From contig VLTN01000036.1 in assembly GCA_008330645.1 (NCBI GenBank), positions 1 through 64,000 of the forward strand: DNA of 64,000 bases. Direction: 5' to 3'. The position numbers and the translations under genes are program-made. The DNA is from Cafeteria roenbergensis. Taxonomy: Eukaryota; Sar; Bigyra; Bicosoecida; Cafeteriaceae. The notes beneath the pieces were generated by a model. It ran no database searches. It saw nothing but the letters and a program-made list of their open reading frames with translations, and was not told the origin of the DNA. Every line of letters begins with the position of its first letter. The first letter of the stretch is position 1. This document shows positions 1 to 9,000 of this stretch, in pieces.

Positions 1-22
1 GACCTGACGCTGGTGTCGGTGA

Positions 23-871
23 AACCATCCCCCCCTACAGAAGCTCTTGGGGGCACTGGACTCAGTCCGAGCCGGAGGTCGCATCTCCGTCTCGGTCCAC
101 GAACCGATGCTGGGGCGAGCCTATTGGCTCTCCTGCCTGTGCCTGCCCATCAAGGCATGGATTCGACGGCTGGCCCAAGAGATCGTTCCGGCGGCACGTG
201 CGCCTCGTCGCCGGTTTCGCTGGACAAGCCGAGCTGAGAGCGCTGCGAAGGCCTTGTCCAGGCTGCTCCACCGATCTCCCTCAGTGCGGGTCCGGGACGT
301 GGCGGACCGAGCCCGCGGGCCCGACCCTAGGCCGAAGTATCTGCTTGCCACAGACGCCTGTGGGCAAGCGGGCGGAGCGGTGCTGATAGACCTGCATGAT
401 CCGGGATCTCCATGGCAGGTGGCCCGCTTCGAGTGGCCGGAACACATTGGATCGAGTACCCGCTCCGAGCTGCTGACCGCGACGCGTGCGCTCCAGCACT
501 TCAGGCACCAAGTTGCGGGGACGTCCGTGCACCTCTTGACCGACAACGTGGCCACTCAGGCTGTGTCGTCAAGGTTCCGGGCATCGCTCTCGGCCGGGCA
601 CGCCGATGACCTGGCCGAGGAGCTTGCCGAGTTCCTGCTGCACAACCGGGTGCGCCTAGATGCGAGCCACATCGCTGGCGTTGACAATATCTGTGCTGAC
701 CGCCTGAGCCGCCTTTCCCCGCAGGTGGCCATCGAGGGGCCCTTGCGGAAGCTGGGTACGAGTTGTCTTTCGACGGCTGCGAGCTCTTTCTGCGCGACTG
801 CGCCGCCTGCGTGGCCCAAGCTCGTGCTGCCACCGACGGTCGTCCCGGTGGACGAGCCACACGGCTGCTGA
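23..871 (+). CDS. RT C-terminus and RNase H domain of DIRS-like element (partial)
   Basis: The frame is open from 23 to the stop at 871. The N-terminal part resembles the region after the RT palm, ending around WIRRLAQEI. An RNase H-like domain follows: a first Asp in LLATDACGQAGGAV, a Glu in SSTRSELLTATRAL, a second Asp in HLLTDNVATQAV and a final Asp in GVDNICADRLSR. These acidic residues match the catalytic set of the RNase H found in DIRS and related elements. There is no convincing ATG and two in-frame stops lie just upstream, so the upstream RT is either in another frame, spliced or broken. The 3' end overlaps the recombinase frame by about 110 bases, as is common in DIRS elements. Confidence 0.7.
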   Translation, partial: NHPPLQKLLGALDSVRAGGRISVSVHEPMLGRAYWLSCLCLPIKAWIRRLAQEIVPAARAPRRRFRWTSRAESAAKALSRLLHRSPSVRVRDVADRARGPDPRPKYLLATDACGQAGGAVLIDLHDPGSPWQVARFEWPEHIGSSTRSELLTATRALQHFRHQVAGTSVHLLTDNVATQAVSSRFRASLSAGHADDLAEELAEFLLHNRVRLDASHIAGVDNICADRLSRLSPQVAIEGPLRKLGTSCLSTAASSFCATAPPAWPKLVLPPTVVPVDEPHGC

Positions 872-2101
872 GCGTCCTGGACCGGGACGGCAACTCCCAC
901 GTGTTCGCGGCCATGCTGGCCCTCACGGACGTTAGAACAGGCCGGCCCACGGTGGTGGCGGCTGTCAGGGCGTGGCGAGCGCTCTGCGCAGCAAAGGGCG
1001 CGAGGTTTCCCCGCTCGGGGCGGATCACGCTGGCGGCAGCGTCGATCTTCGCCCGGGCGCTAATGGCGGGAGACACGGAATTGTCCCCGTCGAGCCTGGT
1101 CAGCTACCTCTTCGCGGTGAGAAGGTTCGCGCGGTTCGCCTTTGACGAGGCAGACGACCCGATGTCGGACAAGCACTCGGCCATCAAGCTCATCGTGGCG
1201 CGGCATGAATCGCATGGCCGAGCCCAAGTTTGACGCCCGCATTCCCTTCGGCCCTTCCACGATCATGGCTGCGGCGTCAGACCCATACACCGACCTAGCG
1301 ATTCGGACGGTGTGTGCGATAGCCTGGGACGGCCTCTGCCGCCTCGGCAGCCTGTTAGAGGAGGCGTGCCCTGCCGGGCGTCGAGCACTCCAAATCCAGG
1401 CGCTCACGCTGCATGAAGGTTCAAGCTGGCCGGCGTACTCGGTGACGATCCAAGACAAAATGTCACCAAAAGGCGAGCGCGTGACCGTCTCGGCGGATCC
1501 CGCCTCGGCGTTCTACAACCCGGCGTCCTGCGGCTCCCCGTTCCTGGTGCGCGAATACGTCAGGACGCGAGCGAGGCGCGGGCCGGGTCCCGCTTGGCTG
1601 ACCAAGACGGGGCTTGCGGTGACGAAGCGTATGGTGGCGGAGCTGGTGACCCGCCACCGCCGCGACGGCCACCCGACGACGGGGCACGCCTTCCGCATCT
1701 CGGGCGCCACTTGGCTTTACACCTCAAGGAAGGCGTCAGTCATACGCATCGCAAGCCTGGGACGATGGCACAATCCTGCCAGTGTAGTCTCATACATCAG
1801 AGAGAACGCACCGTTTCTCTTACGCGAGGAGGATGCGACCGGGGACGACACCATTTCTGACCCACAGGCGCAACCTCCTCGCCGCTCCGGCGTGCCGCAC
1901 CTCCCGTCCCGGCAGGCAGCGGCACGCGGCACCCTTCTCCGTACCCTCAACCTTGTTCTACGGAGGGTGCCCAGTGGCCATTCAATCAATGGGTGGCGCG
2001 GAGGCAGGCTGGGAGGTGGCTTGCGAGGTTTCAGTGCCCCTGTGGGTGCAGACTCCGAGCAAGGCACTGCCACTCCTAGCCTGCTGGCGCCGGACACCTA
2101 A
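763..2101 (+). pseudogene. Tyrosine recombinase of DIRS-like element, with frame change
   Basis: The N-terminal half (763-1233, frame 1) has the helical SAM-like core-binding pattern seen before phage-integrase domains. The catalytic half continues in frame 2 (about 1204-2101). The active-site pattern is visible: an Arg in the WDGLCRLGSLLEE helix, HAFR (HxxR), then GRWHNPASVVSYIRE carrying the Trp/His position and the nucleophilic Tyr. The two halves are in different frames and join near 1195-1215. This is either a one-base indel that inactivates the copy, a programmed frameshift or a small unrecognised intron; a single indel is simplest. The extreme C-terminus runs into repeat sequence from 2003 onward and may not be original. 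Confidence 0.6.
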
Positions 2102-2188
2102 CAGGTGCCCATTTGGCCACTGCTGGATGCGTGATCACCATTCCCTACGATCACACGCACCAGGGCGAATCGGAGGCGTTGCCGGACA
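2003..2188 (+). repeat. Dispersed repeat, copy 1 (direct repeat with 2532-2717)
   Basis: The block from GGCAGGCTGGGAGG to GCCGGACA recurs with offset 529 at 2532-2717 and appears identical by eye over 186 bases. Here its 5' side is fused to the recombinase reading frame. A diverged third copy lies at about 8935-9165. No protein is assigned to it. Confidence 0.85.
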
Positions 2189-2490
2189 GTTCGGTAACCG
2201 GTTGGGTTCATATTTGTCCGCAGACGTAGATTCTACCCCGACAAAACAGACGAGCCATCTGGCATCGTCACGACACTCTCTTGGGCTACGCGGCTCCCCC
2301 ACAGCGTGCTGGGGGCTGCCCTCGGCGTGACTCAGAGGGTCCCGAGCTCTGGTCTACCCGCCTGCGTCGGCGGCCAAGACAAGCAGCTCGCTGGCAAGGC
2401 GCGCGCAGCGTGCGCTTCGCTTTGCCCGCCGTGCCGTGCGAACGCTCGCACAGCACTCCAGGGCCCGTTGCGGTCGGCTTTGAGGTTGTG
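2189..2490. other. Spacer between two copies of the dispersed repeat
   Basis: About 300 bases without a supportable gene. Short open frames on both strands look like composition artefacts. The stretch sits inside a mobile-element cluster and is probably degenerate element sequence. Confidence 0.5.
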
Positions 2491-2717
2491 TGAGAGCAAA
2501 GCCGCATTCGTGACCCGCCCGCCCATCCCGCGGCAGGCTGGGAGGTGGCTTGCGAGGTTTCAGTGCCCCTGTGGGTGCAGACTCCGAGCAAGGCACTGCC
2601 ACTCCTAGCCTGCTGGCGCCGGACACCTAACAGGTGCCCATTTGGCCACTGCTGGATGCGTGATCACCATTCCCTACGATCACACGCACCAGGGCGAATC
2701 GGAGGCGTTGCCGGACA
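2491..2717 (+). repeat. Dispersed repeat, copy 2 (longer form)
   Basis: This contains the 186-base block shared with copy 1 (2532-2717) plus a 5' extension, starting near GAGAGCAAAG, that it shares only with the diverged copy near 8935. The true repeat is therefore at least about 227 bases and copy 1 is 5'-truncated. It is followed immediately by the 3' tail of a LINE at 2716. Confidence 0.75.
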
Positions 2718-2871
2718 TGGCAGGGATCTGGGATTTGAGACTTGGGATTGTGGGTTTGGCGCGGTTTGTGACTCATCGGTGATGGAGTTGCTGGATTGGT
2801 GATTGGTGAGTCTGTGAATCGAGTGTGTGGTATGGTTACGCGAGTTTTCGACCCCCCCCAACGATGTTCAT
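2716..2871 (+). mobile_element. LINE 3' tail, copy A (3' UTR only)
   Basis: Contains only the 3' untranslated tail of the non-LTR element seen more fully at 42247-43112: a G/T-rich stretch (GGGATCTGGGATTTGAGACT, then GATGGAGTTGCTGGATTGGT), a run of C and the terminus AACGATGTTCAT. The severe 5' truncation and conserved 3' end are typical of target-primed reverse transcription. The end has no poly(A). Copy B begins directly after it. Confidence 0.75.
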
Positions 2872-3168
2872 CATTCGCTGGCTGTCGAGGCTGAACGAGG
2901 TCATCGCCAAGGGACTGGCGACCCAACTGATCGGGCAGACGCAGTACCTGCGACAGCAGGTGGAGCGTATGCGGTGAGCAGGGGCGGCTGAGTGGCGACT
3001 CAAGGCAGTGTGATGGGAGTGATCTGGGACTTGGGATTTGGGATTGCGGGTTTGGCGGGGTTTGTGATTCATCGGTGATGGAGTTGCTGGATTGGTTCTT
3101 GATGAGTCTGTGAATCGAGTGTGTGGCATGGCGACGCGAGCTTTCTCCTTCCCCCAACGATGTTCATT
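2872..3168 (+). mobile_element. LINE 3' fragment, copy B, abutting the TPR gene
   Basis: Begins in the last coding part of the element (TTCGCTGGCTGTCGAGG, codons for RWLSRLNEV) and runs through the LINE stop (GTATGCGGTGA) and the 3' tail to AACGATGTTCATT. It is in the same orientation as copy A, directly head-to-tail. Its last base or bases lie at 3167-3168, where the minus-strand TPR gene ends, and the TPR stop codon (3170-3168) overlaps this junction. Confidence 0.75.
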
Positions 3169-4427
3169 CAAATTGCAAGCAAAGCTTCAATCGCTCGACG
3201 TGCAAGCAAGAAGTTGGGGTGCCCTTCTCCTAAAGACCTCGCGAAGATCACAGAGCACCGAGTGAGCAGATCCAGCGCCGCATCGTACTCCCCCTTGGCA
3301 TGCTGACACTGTGCCATCGTGTACAGCGTGCTCGCGAAGCTCGGGTGCCCCTCGCCCACCGACGAGACCTGGATGTCCCTGCACCGCTCCAGCAGATCCA
3401 GCGCCGCATCGTACTCCCCCTTCTCCTGCCGACACTGCGCCATCGTGTACAGCGTGTTCGCGAAGCTCGGGTGCTCCTCGCCCACCGACGAGGCCTCGAT
3501 GTCCCTGCACCGCTCCAACAGCACCAGCGCCGCATCGTACTCCCCCTTGGCCAGCCGACACTGCGCCATCGTGGACAGCGTGTTCGCGAAGCTCGGGTGC
3601 CCCTCGCCCACCGACGAGGCGTAGATGTCCCTGCACCGCTCCAGCAGATCCAGCGCCGCATCGTACTCCCCCTTAGCCAGCCGACACTGCGCCATCGTGA
3701 ACAGCGTGCTCGCGAAGTTCGGGTGCTCCTCGCCCAGCGACGAGGTCCCGATGTCCCTGCATCGCTCCAGCAGATCCAGCGCCGCATCGTACTCGCCCTT
3801 CTCCTGCCGACACTGCGCCATCGTGAACAGCGTGCTCGCGAAGTTCGGGTGCTCCTCGCCCACCGACGAGGCCTCGATGTCCCTGCACCGCTCCAGCAGA
3901 TCCAGCGCCGCATCGTACTCCCCCTTCTCCTGCCGACACTGCGCCATCGCGTACAGCGTGTTCGCGAAGCTCGGGTGCCCCTCGCCCACCGACGAGGCGT
4001 AGATGTCCCTGCATCGCTCCAGCAGATCCAGCGCCGCATCGTACTCCCCCTTGGCATGCTGACACTGCGCCATCGTGGACAGCGTGCTCGCGAAGCTCGG
4101 GTGCTCCTCACCCAGCAACGAGGTCCCGATGTCCCTGCACCGCTCCAGCAGATCCAGCGCCGCATCGTACTCCCCCTTGGCCAGCCGACACTGCGCCATC
4201 GTGGACAGCGTGCTCGCGAAGCTCGGGTGCTCCTTGCCCACCGACGAGGCATAGATGTCCCTGCACCGCTCCAGCAGATCCAGCGCCGCATCGTACTCGC
4301 CCTTCTCCTGCCGACACTGCGCCATCGTGTACAGCGTGTTCGCGAAGCTCGGGTGCTCCTCGCCCACCGACGAGGCCTCGATGTCCCTGCACCGCTCCAG
4401 CAGATCCAGCGCCGCATCGTAGTCGCC
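3168..4427 (-). repeat. 126-bp tandem array encoding ten TPR units
   Basis: Ten units of exactly 126 bp (42 codons). Nine are nearly identical in DNA. The terminal unit (3168-3293) is diverged and its 42nd codon is the stop. Differences between the nine concentrate at a few positions: the three residues after CRDI (EAS, YAS, GTS, QVS), E/G before HP, S/N after HP, N/S before TL, and the RQEK/RLAK/QHAK linker. High DNA identity implies recent expansion or homogenisation. Confidence 0.9.
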
Positions 4428-6773
4428 TCGTTCCAGCAGGCGGAAAGCACATGCCTGAAGCTTCGAGCCCGCAGCATTGCTCTCACCAGAGTTTTCGCTC
4501 CACCCCGCCGCCACCAACAAGCACAACACCTCCAACCCACCATCTGAAGACGCCCGTGCGCATGTCTCAGACAGCGAGTGCGCTGCGCCGCCACGATGGT
4601 GACGCCACGCCTCGCCGCACAGCCGCTCACTCAGCCGCAAACCGCGCAGCTGCGACGCGATCATGCGCTCTGCCAGTCCCGCTGAGTCGCCCCCGAACGA
4701 CAGCGCAGCGCCTCGCCGCTCGCTCTGCGCGCCGGACCCTGACACCTTCACGCGCCGCACGCACTCTCCCTGCATGGCTGCCCACGCCTGCACAACGGTA
4801 CTTCCAGCTGCGGCGGCTTCCTGGCCCACCAGCACCGCCGTCGCCAGCAGCACGCCGCGCCCCCTGGCTGCCACACCCCGGGCCACGCAGCACGCCAGCA
4901 GCCAGTCCGCATCCGCGTCGACGCCACCTGCAGCTCCCTCTGACACCAGACACTCCAGCGCCGCTGCCCCGCTTGACCCGGGACTCGGCAGGCTGGCACA
5001 TGCCGCAGCGGCGCGCAACACCGACCGTGGCAGCCCCATACCTCCGGGCTCCCCTGCTCGGCTCAGCATCGCGCCCAGCACCCGCCAGGCGTGCCGCAGC
5101 CCCAGCCCGCGGGTGTGAAGGCCGGCCTTGACCACTCGCCGCACCGACGCCACGTCATCGGCCTGCCCCGCTCGCCAGCACGTGACCAAACGCTCCTCCA
5201 CCGCGTCCGCCGCCCGGGCCACGTTGTCGGCGCCCAGCAACGCACCGCCCGCAGCCACAAGCTTGCCCTTCGCAAGGCCCGCTGCATCCCCACCTCCCGC
5301 CATCACGGCGTCCGGTGACACCTGCTCCGCCCCTGCCTCCCGCAGCACGGCCGCCGCCTCGGGTCGGAACAGTGCCGTTAGGTATGTTGCTCGCCAGAAC
5401 TGCCCGGGCCGCGGCAGGAGCACTCGGATCGCCCCGTCGCTCGACTGCAGCACCGCCACCCCGCAGCACGACGCCAGCGGGCCCAGCTCGGCCGCGCTCC
5501 ACACCGGAGCGGCGGCGCCCGTCAGAAGCCCAGCCTCCCGAGCGGCCAGCGTGGCCAAGGCAGCGTCAGCCGAGCCGCCCTCCGGCAGCCCCACCACTCG
5601 CAGCACCGGCGAGGATGAGGATGACGCATCCACAGCTGTCCTGCCGCTTTCAACATCAGCGCCACACGGCCCCCCGGGCGTAGCGGCCCACACGACCGCA
5701 ATCTGGCCATCCGTCGCCGCGCCGCCACCGGACACGTCGGGGATGCACAGCCGGTGCGTGTCCAGCAGCACCACCTCGCCCCACGGCAGCGCGTGCAGCT
5801 CCACGTCGAACGGCAGACGCTGGATGTGGCCACGCAACCTCCGTTGCCGGGATTTAGAGTGCTCCGCGTGCACCGGCCGCAGCGGGTCCAGCACCACGTC
5901 GTGCTCTGCCTCCACCTGCGCGCACACACCCGAGCTCTCGGCCGCATGCCGCCCCGCCCCCACGCTCTCCAGCAGCGCGTCCGTGGCTGGGCCCAGCCGC
6001 GGGAAGCCGTCCGGGTTTCTGTCGCCCCGCACTCTCCGGTACTCGTGCCGCGTGAACAAACCTGAGCTGGGAGTCTTCAGACTCGGGGCCAGGTGCAGCC
6101 CCGCCGCCAGCTCCTCCGCCACGCCGTCCAGCTCCGCGCACACGTGTGCCGTGACTCCGCCATCGCCCGATCCCACCCGCAGAGTTCTGCCACCGACCGC
6201 GTGTCGCGAGAAGCCCTGCACGCGGTACACCCGCTCCGGCCGACCAGCCGCGTCACGCACCGTCACGTCCACGCACGACGCCAGCGGTACCGTCAGCAGC
6301 CGCGCCGCGTCCGCATCGTGGAGGTGCGTGAGCATGGCCAGCTCGTGCTTGGCCGCCTTGTCCGCCATCACCGAGGAGCCCCTGTAGATGCCCACCGTGT
6401 CCTCGGCGATCTTGAAGAAGGCCCCCGTGCTGGGATCGGCCACCTTGACACCCCCTGCAATGCCTGCGTCCACCACCTGGAGACTCTCGCCGCCCCGCAA
6501 GCGGCCCACGCACTCCTGCGTGATGGCCTGAAGCGGCCTGTCGTCGCCGCAGCGCTTGCGCTGCTTGGCGTCGTGGAAAGCCCGGGCGATGGCGTCAGCG
6601 GCGCCCTCCGTGATGCGCTGGAAGGCCTGTCTCACACCCGCCAGCTCCTCCAGGCGCTCCTGGTGGTCGTGGGCGGTGAGCGTGGCCTTGTTGCGGAGGC
6701 GCGAGGCCTTGTCGCCCACGGTCTCCGGGTGAGCCGCGACTGCTGCTGCTGGCCCCTCGGCACGGAGCGGCAT
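3168..6773 (-). CDS. Large TPR-repeat protein with possible Clu-like central region
   Basis: The open frame runs from 7052, but codon 1 there is GTG. The first in-frame ATG is at 6773, giving 1201 residues; an upstream exon cannot be excluded. From residue about 783 to the end are ten 42-residue tetratricopeptide units of kinesin-light-chain/TPR_12 type (core GEYDAALDLLERCRDI, then GEEHPSFASTL and MAQC). Residues about 115-347 weakly recall the Clu domain of clustered-mitochondria proteins (DKAAKHEL..., LHLAPSL, PWGEVVLLDTHRL); Clu proteins also end in TPRs, so this is a hypothesis. The middle is Ala/Gly-rich. No signal peptide or membrane segment was seen. TPRs bind proteins, but the partner is unknown. 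The stop codon lies at the border of LINE copy B. Confidence 0.75.
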   Translation of the reverse strand: MPLRAEGPAAAVAAHPETVGDKASRLRNKATLTAHDHQERLEELAGVRQAFQRITEGAADAIARAFHDAKQRKRCGDDRPLQAITQECVGRLRGGESLQVVDAGIAGGVKVADPSTGAFFKIAEDTVGIYRGSSVMADKAAKHELAMLTHLHDADAARLLTVPLASCVDVTVRDAAGRPERVYRVQGFSRHAVGGRTLRVGSGDGGVTAHVCAELDGVAEELAAGLHLAPSLKTPSSGLFTRHEYRRVRGDRNPDGFPRLGPATDALLESVGAGRHAAESSGVCAQVEAEHDVVLDPLRPVHAEHSKSRQRRLRGHIQRLPFDVELHALPWGEVVLLDTHRLCIPDVSGGGAATDGQIAVVWAATPGGPCGADVESGRTAVDASSSSSPVLRVVGLPEGGSADAALATLAAREAGLLTGAAAPVWSAAELGPLASCCGVAVLQSSDGAIRVLLPRPGQFWRATYLTALFRPEAAAVLREAGAEQVSPDAVMAGGGDAAGLAKGKLVAAGGALLGADNVARAADAVEERLVTCWRAGQADDVASVRRVVKAGLHTRGLGLRHAWRVLGAMLSRAGEPGGMGLPRSVLRAAAACASLPSPGSSGAAALECLVSEGAAGGVDADADWLLACCVARGVAARGRGVLLATAVLVGQEAAAAGSTVVQAWAAMQGECVRRVKVSGSGAQSERRGAALSFGGDSAGLAERMIASQLRGLRLSERLCGEAWRHHRGGAAHSLSETCARASSDGGLEVLCLLVAAGWSENSGESNAAGSKLQACAFRLLERGDYDAALDLLERCRDIEASSVGEEHPSFANTLYTMAQCRQEKGEYDAALDLLERCRDIYASSVGKEHPSFASTLSTMAQCRLAKGEYDAALDLLERCRDIGTSLLGEEHPSFASTLSTMAQCQHAKGEYDAALDLLERCRDIYASSVGEGHPSFANTLYAMAQCRQEKGEYDAALDLLERCRDIEASSVGEEHPNFASTLFTMAQCRQEKGEYDAALDLLERCRDIGTSSLGEEHPNFASTLFTMAQCRLAKGEYDAALDLLERCRDIYASSVGEGHPSFANTLSTMAQCRLAKGEYDAALVLLERCRDIEASSVGEEHPSFANTLYTMAQCRQEKGEYDAALDLLERCRDIQVSSVGEGHPSFASTLYTMAQCQHAKGEYDAALDLLTRCSVIFARSLGEGHPNFLLARRAIEALLAI

Positions 6774-7601
6774 GCCTGCTCCGCGAGCCGCAGCGCCAGG
6801 GCCTGCGCTGGCTTGCGCGGCATGGCCAGGGGCGAGGACGGTTCGCTGAAGCACAGATGCATATTGGCCCGCTCCCGCAGCGCCGGCTTCTGGGGCCGTG
6901 AACGCCCCTGCCGCGGGGAGTATGCCGCTTTCAGTCGAAGCGGTTCTGCAGCCACCATCTGTGCAACGGTGGGCCACTGCGAGGAAGCGGGCGGGCGGCA
7001 AAGGTGAGCGGGCGCAAAAATCGAGATGGCCGCCTGGCAGCTCGCACCACACCGACAGCCCGCTCCCCAGTCACAACGCGCGCCCCCGATGCTGCGCAAA
7101 CGACTTGCGGGTCGACGATGCAGCACCTGGCGCCCCTCACTTGGTCCTCAGGTGCGGATTGGGAAGGCGAATGAGCGAAAGAGTTGTTCCTTTTTTCAGT
7201 GGCGGGCAAGCTCTCAGTTGGGCTCGACTATGCTGGGAACTCAAGAGCCGTGATTCGCTGTCTTCCAAGGACACTGCGGAGCCCGTATCCTGCTGAATCG
7301 CTCGGCCGACGCTAGACTGTTGGAAGGCAGCGCTCGACGGTCGCCCGCCCGTGGCTCCGCCGCCCTGTGCTTGCCGCCCCGTCCCTGTCCTGCGCAAAAG
7401 CTCCCGCAAAACCGGCCGCGAATCTCACGGCTGTCGATAGCGTCGGAAGAGGCGCCCCTCGCCCACCTGCAGGCCGTGCCGCTTCCCTGGAGCCAGCCCT
7501 ACCGCCGGGCAGGTTGACAGGGAGCTATCGCTGCTGCTTGATGGACAGCACGGCGGCAAATGGGCCGTCCTACCACCGCTCCGACACTTGCGCAAGAGAA
7601 T
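6774..7601. other. Gene-free stretch upstream of the TPR gene
   Basis: Lies 5' of the minus-strand TPR gene and should hold its promoter and 5' UTR. The TPR frame stays open to 7052. No conserved domain, RNA gene or clear core-promoter motif was seen. It ends where LINE copy C begins. Confidence 0.5.
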
Positions 7602-8041
7602 CGGCCACAAAAGACAACATGAGCTCCATTGTGCCCTTCGTCATCACGACCACGGGACGCATGGGACCGGCGGCCTTCGCCTTCCTCAAGAAGGTGGCGG
7701 ACACGGCCTTTGGTGACCGGCCGAGGGAGCGTGCGCGCTGGGCCTTCCGCTGGCTGTCGAGGCTGAACGAGGTCATCGCCAAGGGACTGGCGACCCAGCT
7801 GATCGGGCAGACGCAGTACCTGCGGCAGCAGGTGGAGCGCATGCGGTGAGCAGGTGCGGCTGATTGGCGACTCGAGGCAGTGTGATGGCAGGGATCTGGG
7901 ATTTGAGACTTGGGATTGTGGGTTTGGCGCGGTTTGTGATTCATCGGTGATGGAGTTGCTGGATTGGTGATTGGTGAGTCTGTGAATCGAGTGTGTGGCA
8001 TGGTTTTGCGAGTTTTTGACCCCCCCCAACGATGTTCATTC
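7602..8041 (+). mobile_element. LINE 3' fragment, copy C
   Basis: 5'-truncated copy carrying the last 80 or so codons of the LINE ORF (MSSIVPFVITTTGRMGPAAF through the QQVERMR terminus, stop at about 7849) and the complete 3' tail ending CCCCAACGATGTTCATT. Homology to copy D starts at about 7602 (CACAAAAGACAACATG against TACAAAGGACAACATG). Upstream sequence is unrelated, marking the truncation point. Confidence 0.85.
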
Positions 8042-8527
8042 AATGCGCATGCTCTGAGTGGAGCGCGCGAGGCTCAGTCCCTCCCCGTGCTCCTCTGCCA
8101 ACCTGCTTGGGACGTTGGGAGGCCGTTTGCGAGTGAAGGACCGATGATGACGGAATGGCTCAGGTTCAGCAAGACGAGAACCACACGGGGTCGCCCAAGG
8201 GCCAGGGAGGCGGGGTGGGGCGGGGAAACGATCGAATCGAGCACACACAAACCACTCGCGGGGCGCGTGCGTGCGGCGGGTCCGGAGAACGGCCGGTGAG
8301 CCCCACGCGGACTCGGACCCGTGTGCCCGCGCAGCAGGGCGAGCTTGCGAGCGGGTCGGGTGGCCCGCGCTTGCCGTGAGGCAGAGAGGGCCCGGCATTG
8401 TTGCCGAGGCAAGCAGGCGGCGGCCACTCGACTTGGGGGGACAGCACACGAGGCGAAGGGCTTGTTGCTGAAGCCTGAGCTAGTCGCAGCGCCGGCGCAG
8501 TCGCGTGGGCAGGACCCGTCCGGCCCG
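8042..8527. other. Gene-free stretch after LINE copy C
   Basis: Follows the LINE terminus at about 8041. Long open frames on both strands lack recognisable domains and look like GC-driven artefacts. It may be the 3' flank of the minus-strand membrane-anchor frame that ends at 8528. Confidence 0.5.
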
Positions 8528-9000
8528 TCAAGGGCTCGCGGCGCCGTTGACGAGCGGGTTGCGGTTATGAGCAAAAGGCTCCGCGGGGCGGAGGCTCGCG
8601 AGTGACGACAGCGGGGCGAGCCCGGAGCCGGAGTTGGGCCCGGGCGGCCCTTGCGGGCTTGGCGCGCCGCGCTGGGCGTGTGGCGGCTGAGCCCCTGCCA
8701 GCTTGGCCGGGCGGATGGATCGAAGCCCAACGAGCAGGCCGACGACGCACAGGGCTCCGATGACGCCAGCGATGATAGGTAGGGAGCTGCTGGAAGGCTG
8801 CGGTGCCGACGTCGCGGAGTCGAGCTGCGCGGAGAGCAGCGCTGATGGCGATGGCGATGCTGAGAGTGTGGCTGTCATCGATGGCGTGGCGTGTGCCGAG
8901 TGCGTTGGGGATGGCGACACCGAGGAGGATGGCGAGAGAGCAAGGTCGCACTCGTGACCCGCCCGCCAATCCCGCGGCAGGCTGCGAGGTGGCTTGCGAG
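8528..9000 (-). CDS. Orphan C-terminal fragment: Ser/Thr/Pro stalk plus transmembrane anchor
   Basis: A minus-strand frame ending at 8528 encodes a Ser/Pro/Thr-rich stalk (SSSVSPSPTHSAHATPSM), one hydrophobic segment (SLPIIAGVIGALCVVGLLVG), a basic residue (R), then a short Pro/Gly-rich cytoplasmic-like tail. This is the usual C-terminus of a type I surface glycoprotein. No ectodomain and no proper ATG are present in frame; upstream the frame runs into the dispersed repeat (8935-9165). It may be the last exon of a broken surface-protein gene or of one whose other exons I cannot recognise. Confidence 0.4.

Larger units (their letters stand above)
1..2101 (+). mobile_element. DIRS-like tyrosine-recombinase retrotransposon, 3' part
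   Basis: A reverse-transcriptase-associated RNase H region is followed by a partly overlapping tyrosine recombinase, the gene order of DIRS-order retrotransposons. The element enters from before the window, so the RT palm is not seen. Reading frames change between modules (frame 2, then 1, then 2), and stops at 5-7 and 20-22 precede the RNase H frame, so this copy is probably degenerate or needs frameshifting. Its 3' end merges with the dispersed repeat starting near 2003. Inverted or split direct terminal repeats could not be identified by eye. Confidence 0.75.

Noticed and set aside
3248-4630. Long open frames antisense to, or in other frames of, the TPR array
   Set aside because: They mirror the 126-bp periodicity (multiple of three) and high GC; only the minus frame with TPR consensus makes a known fold.
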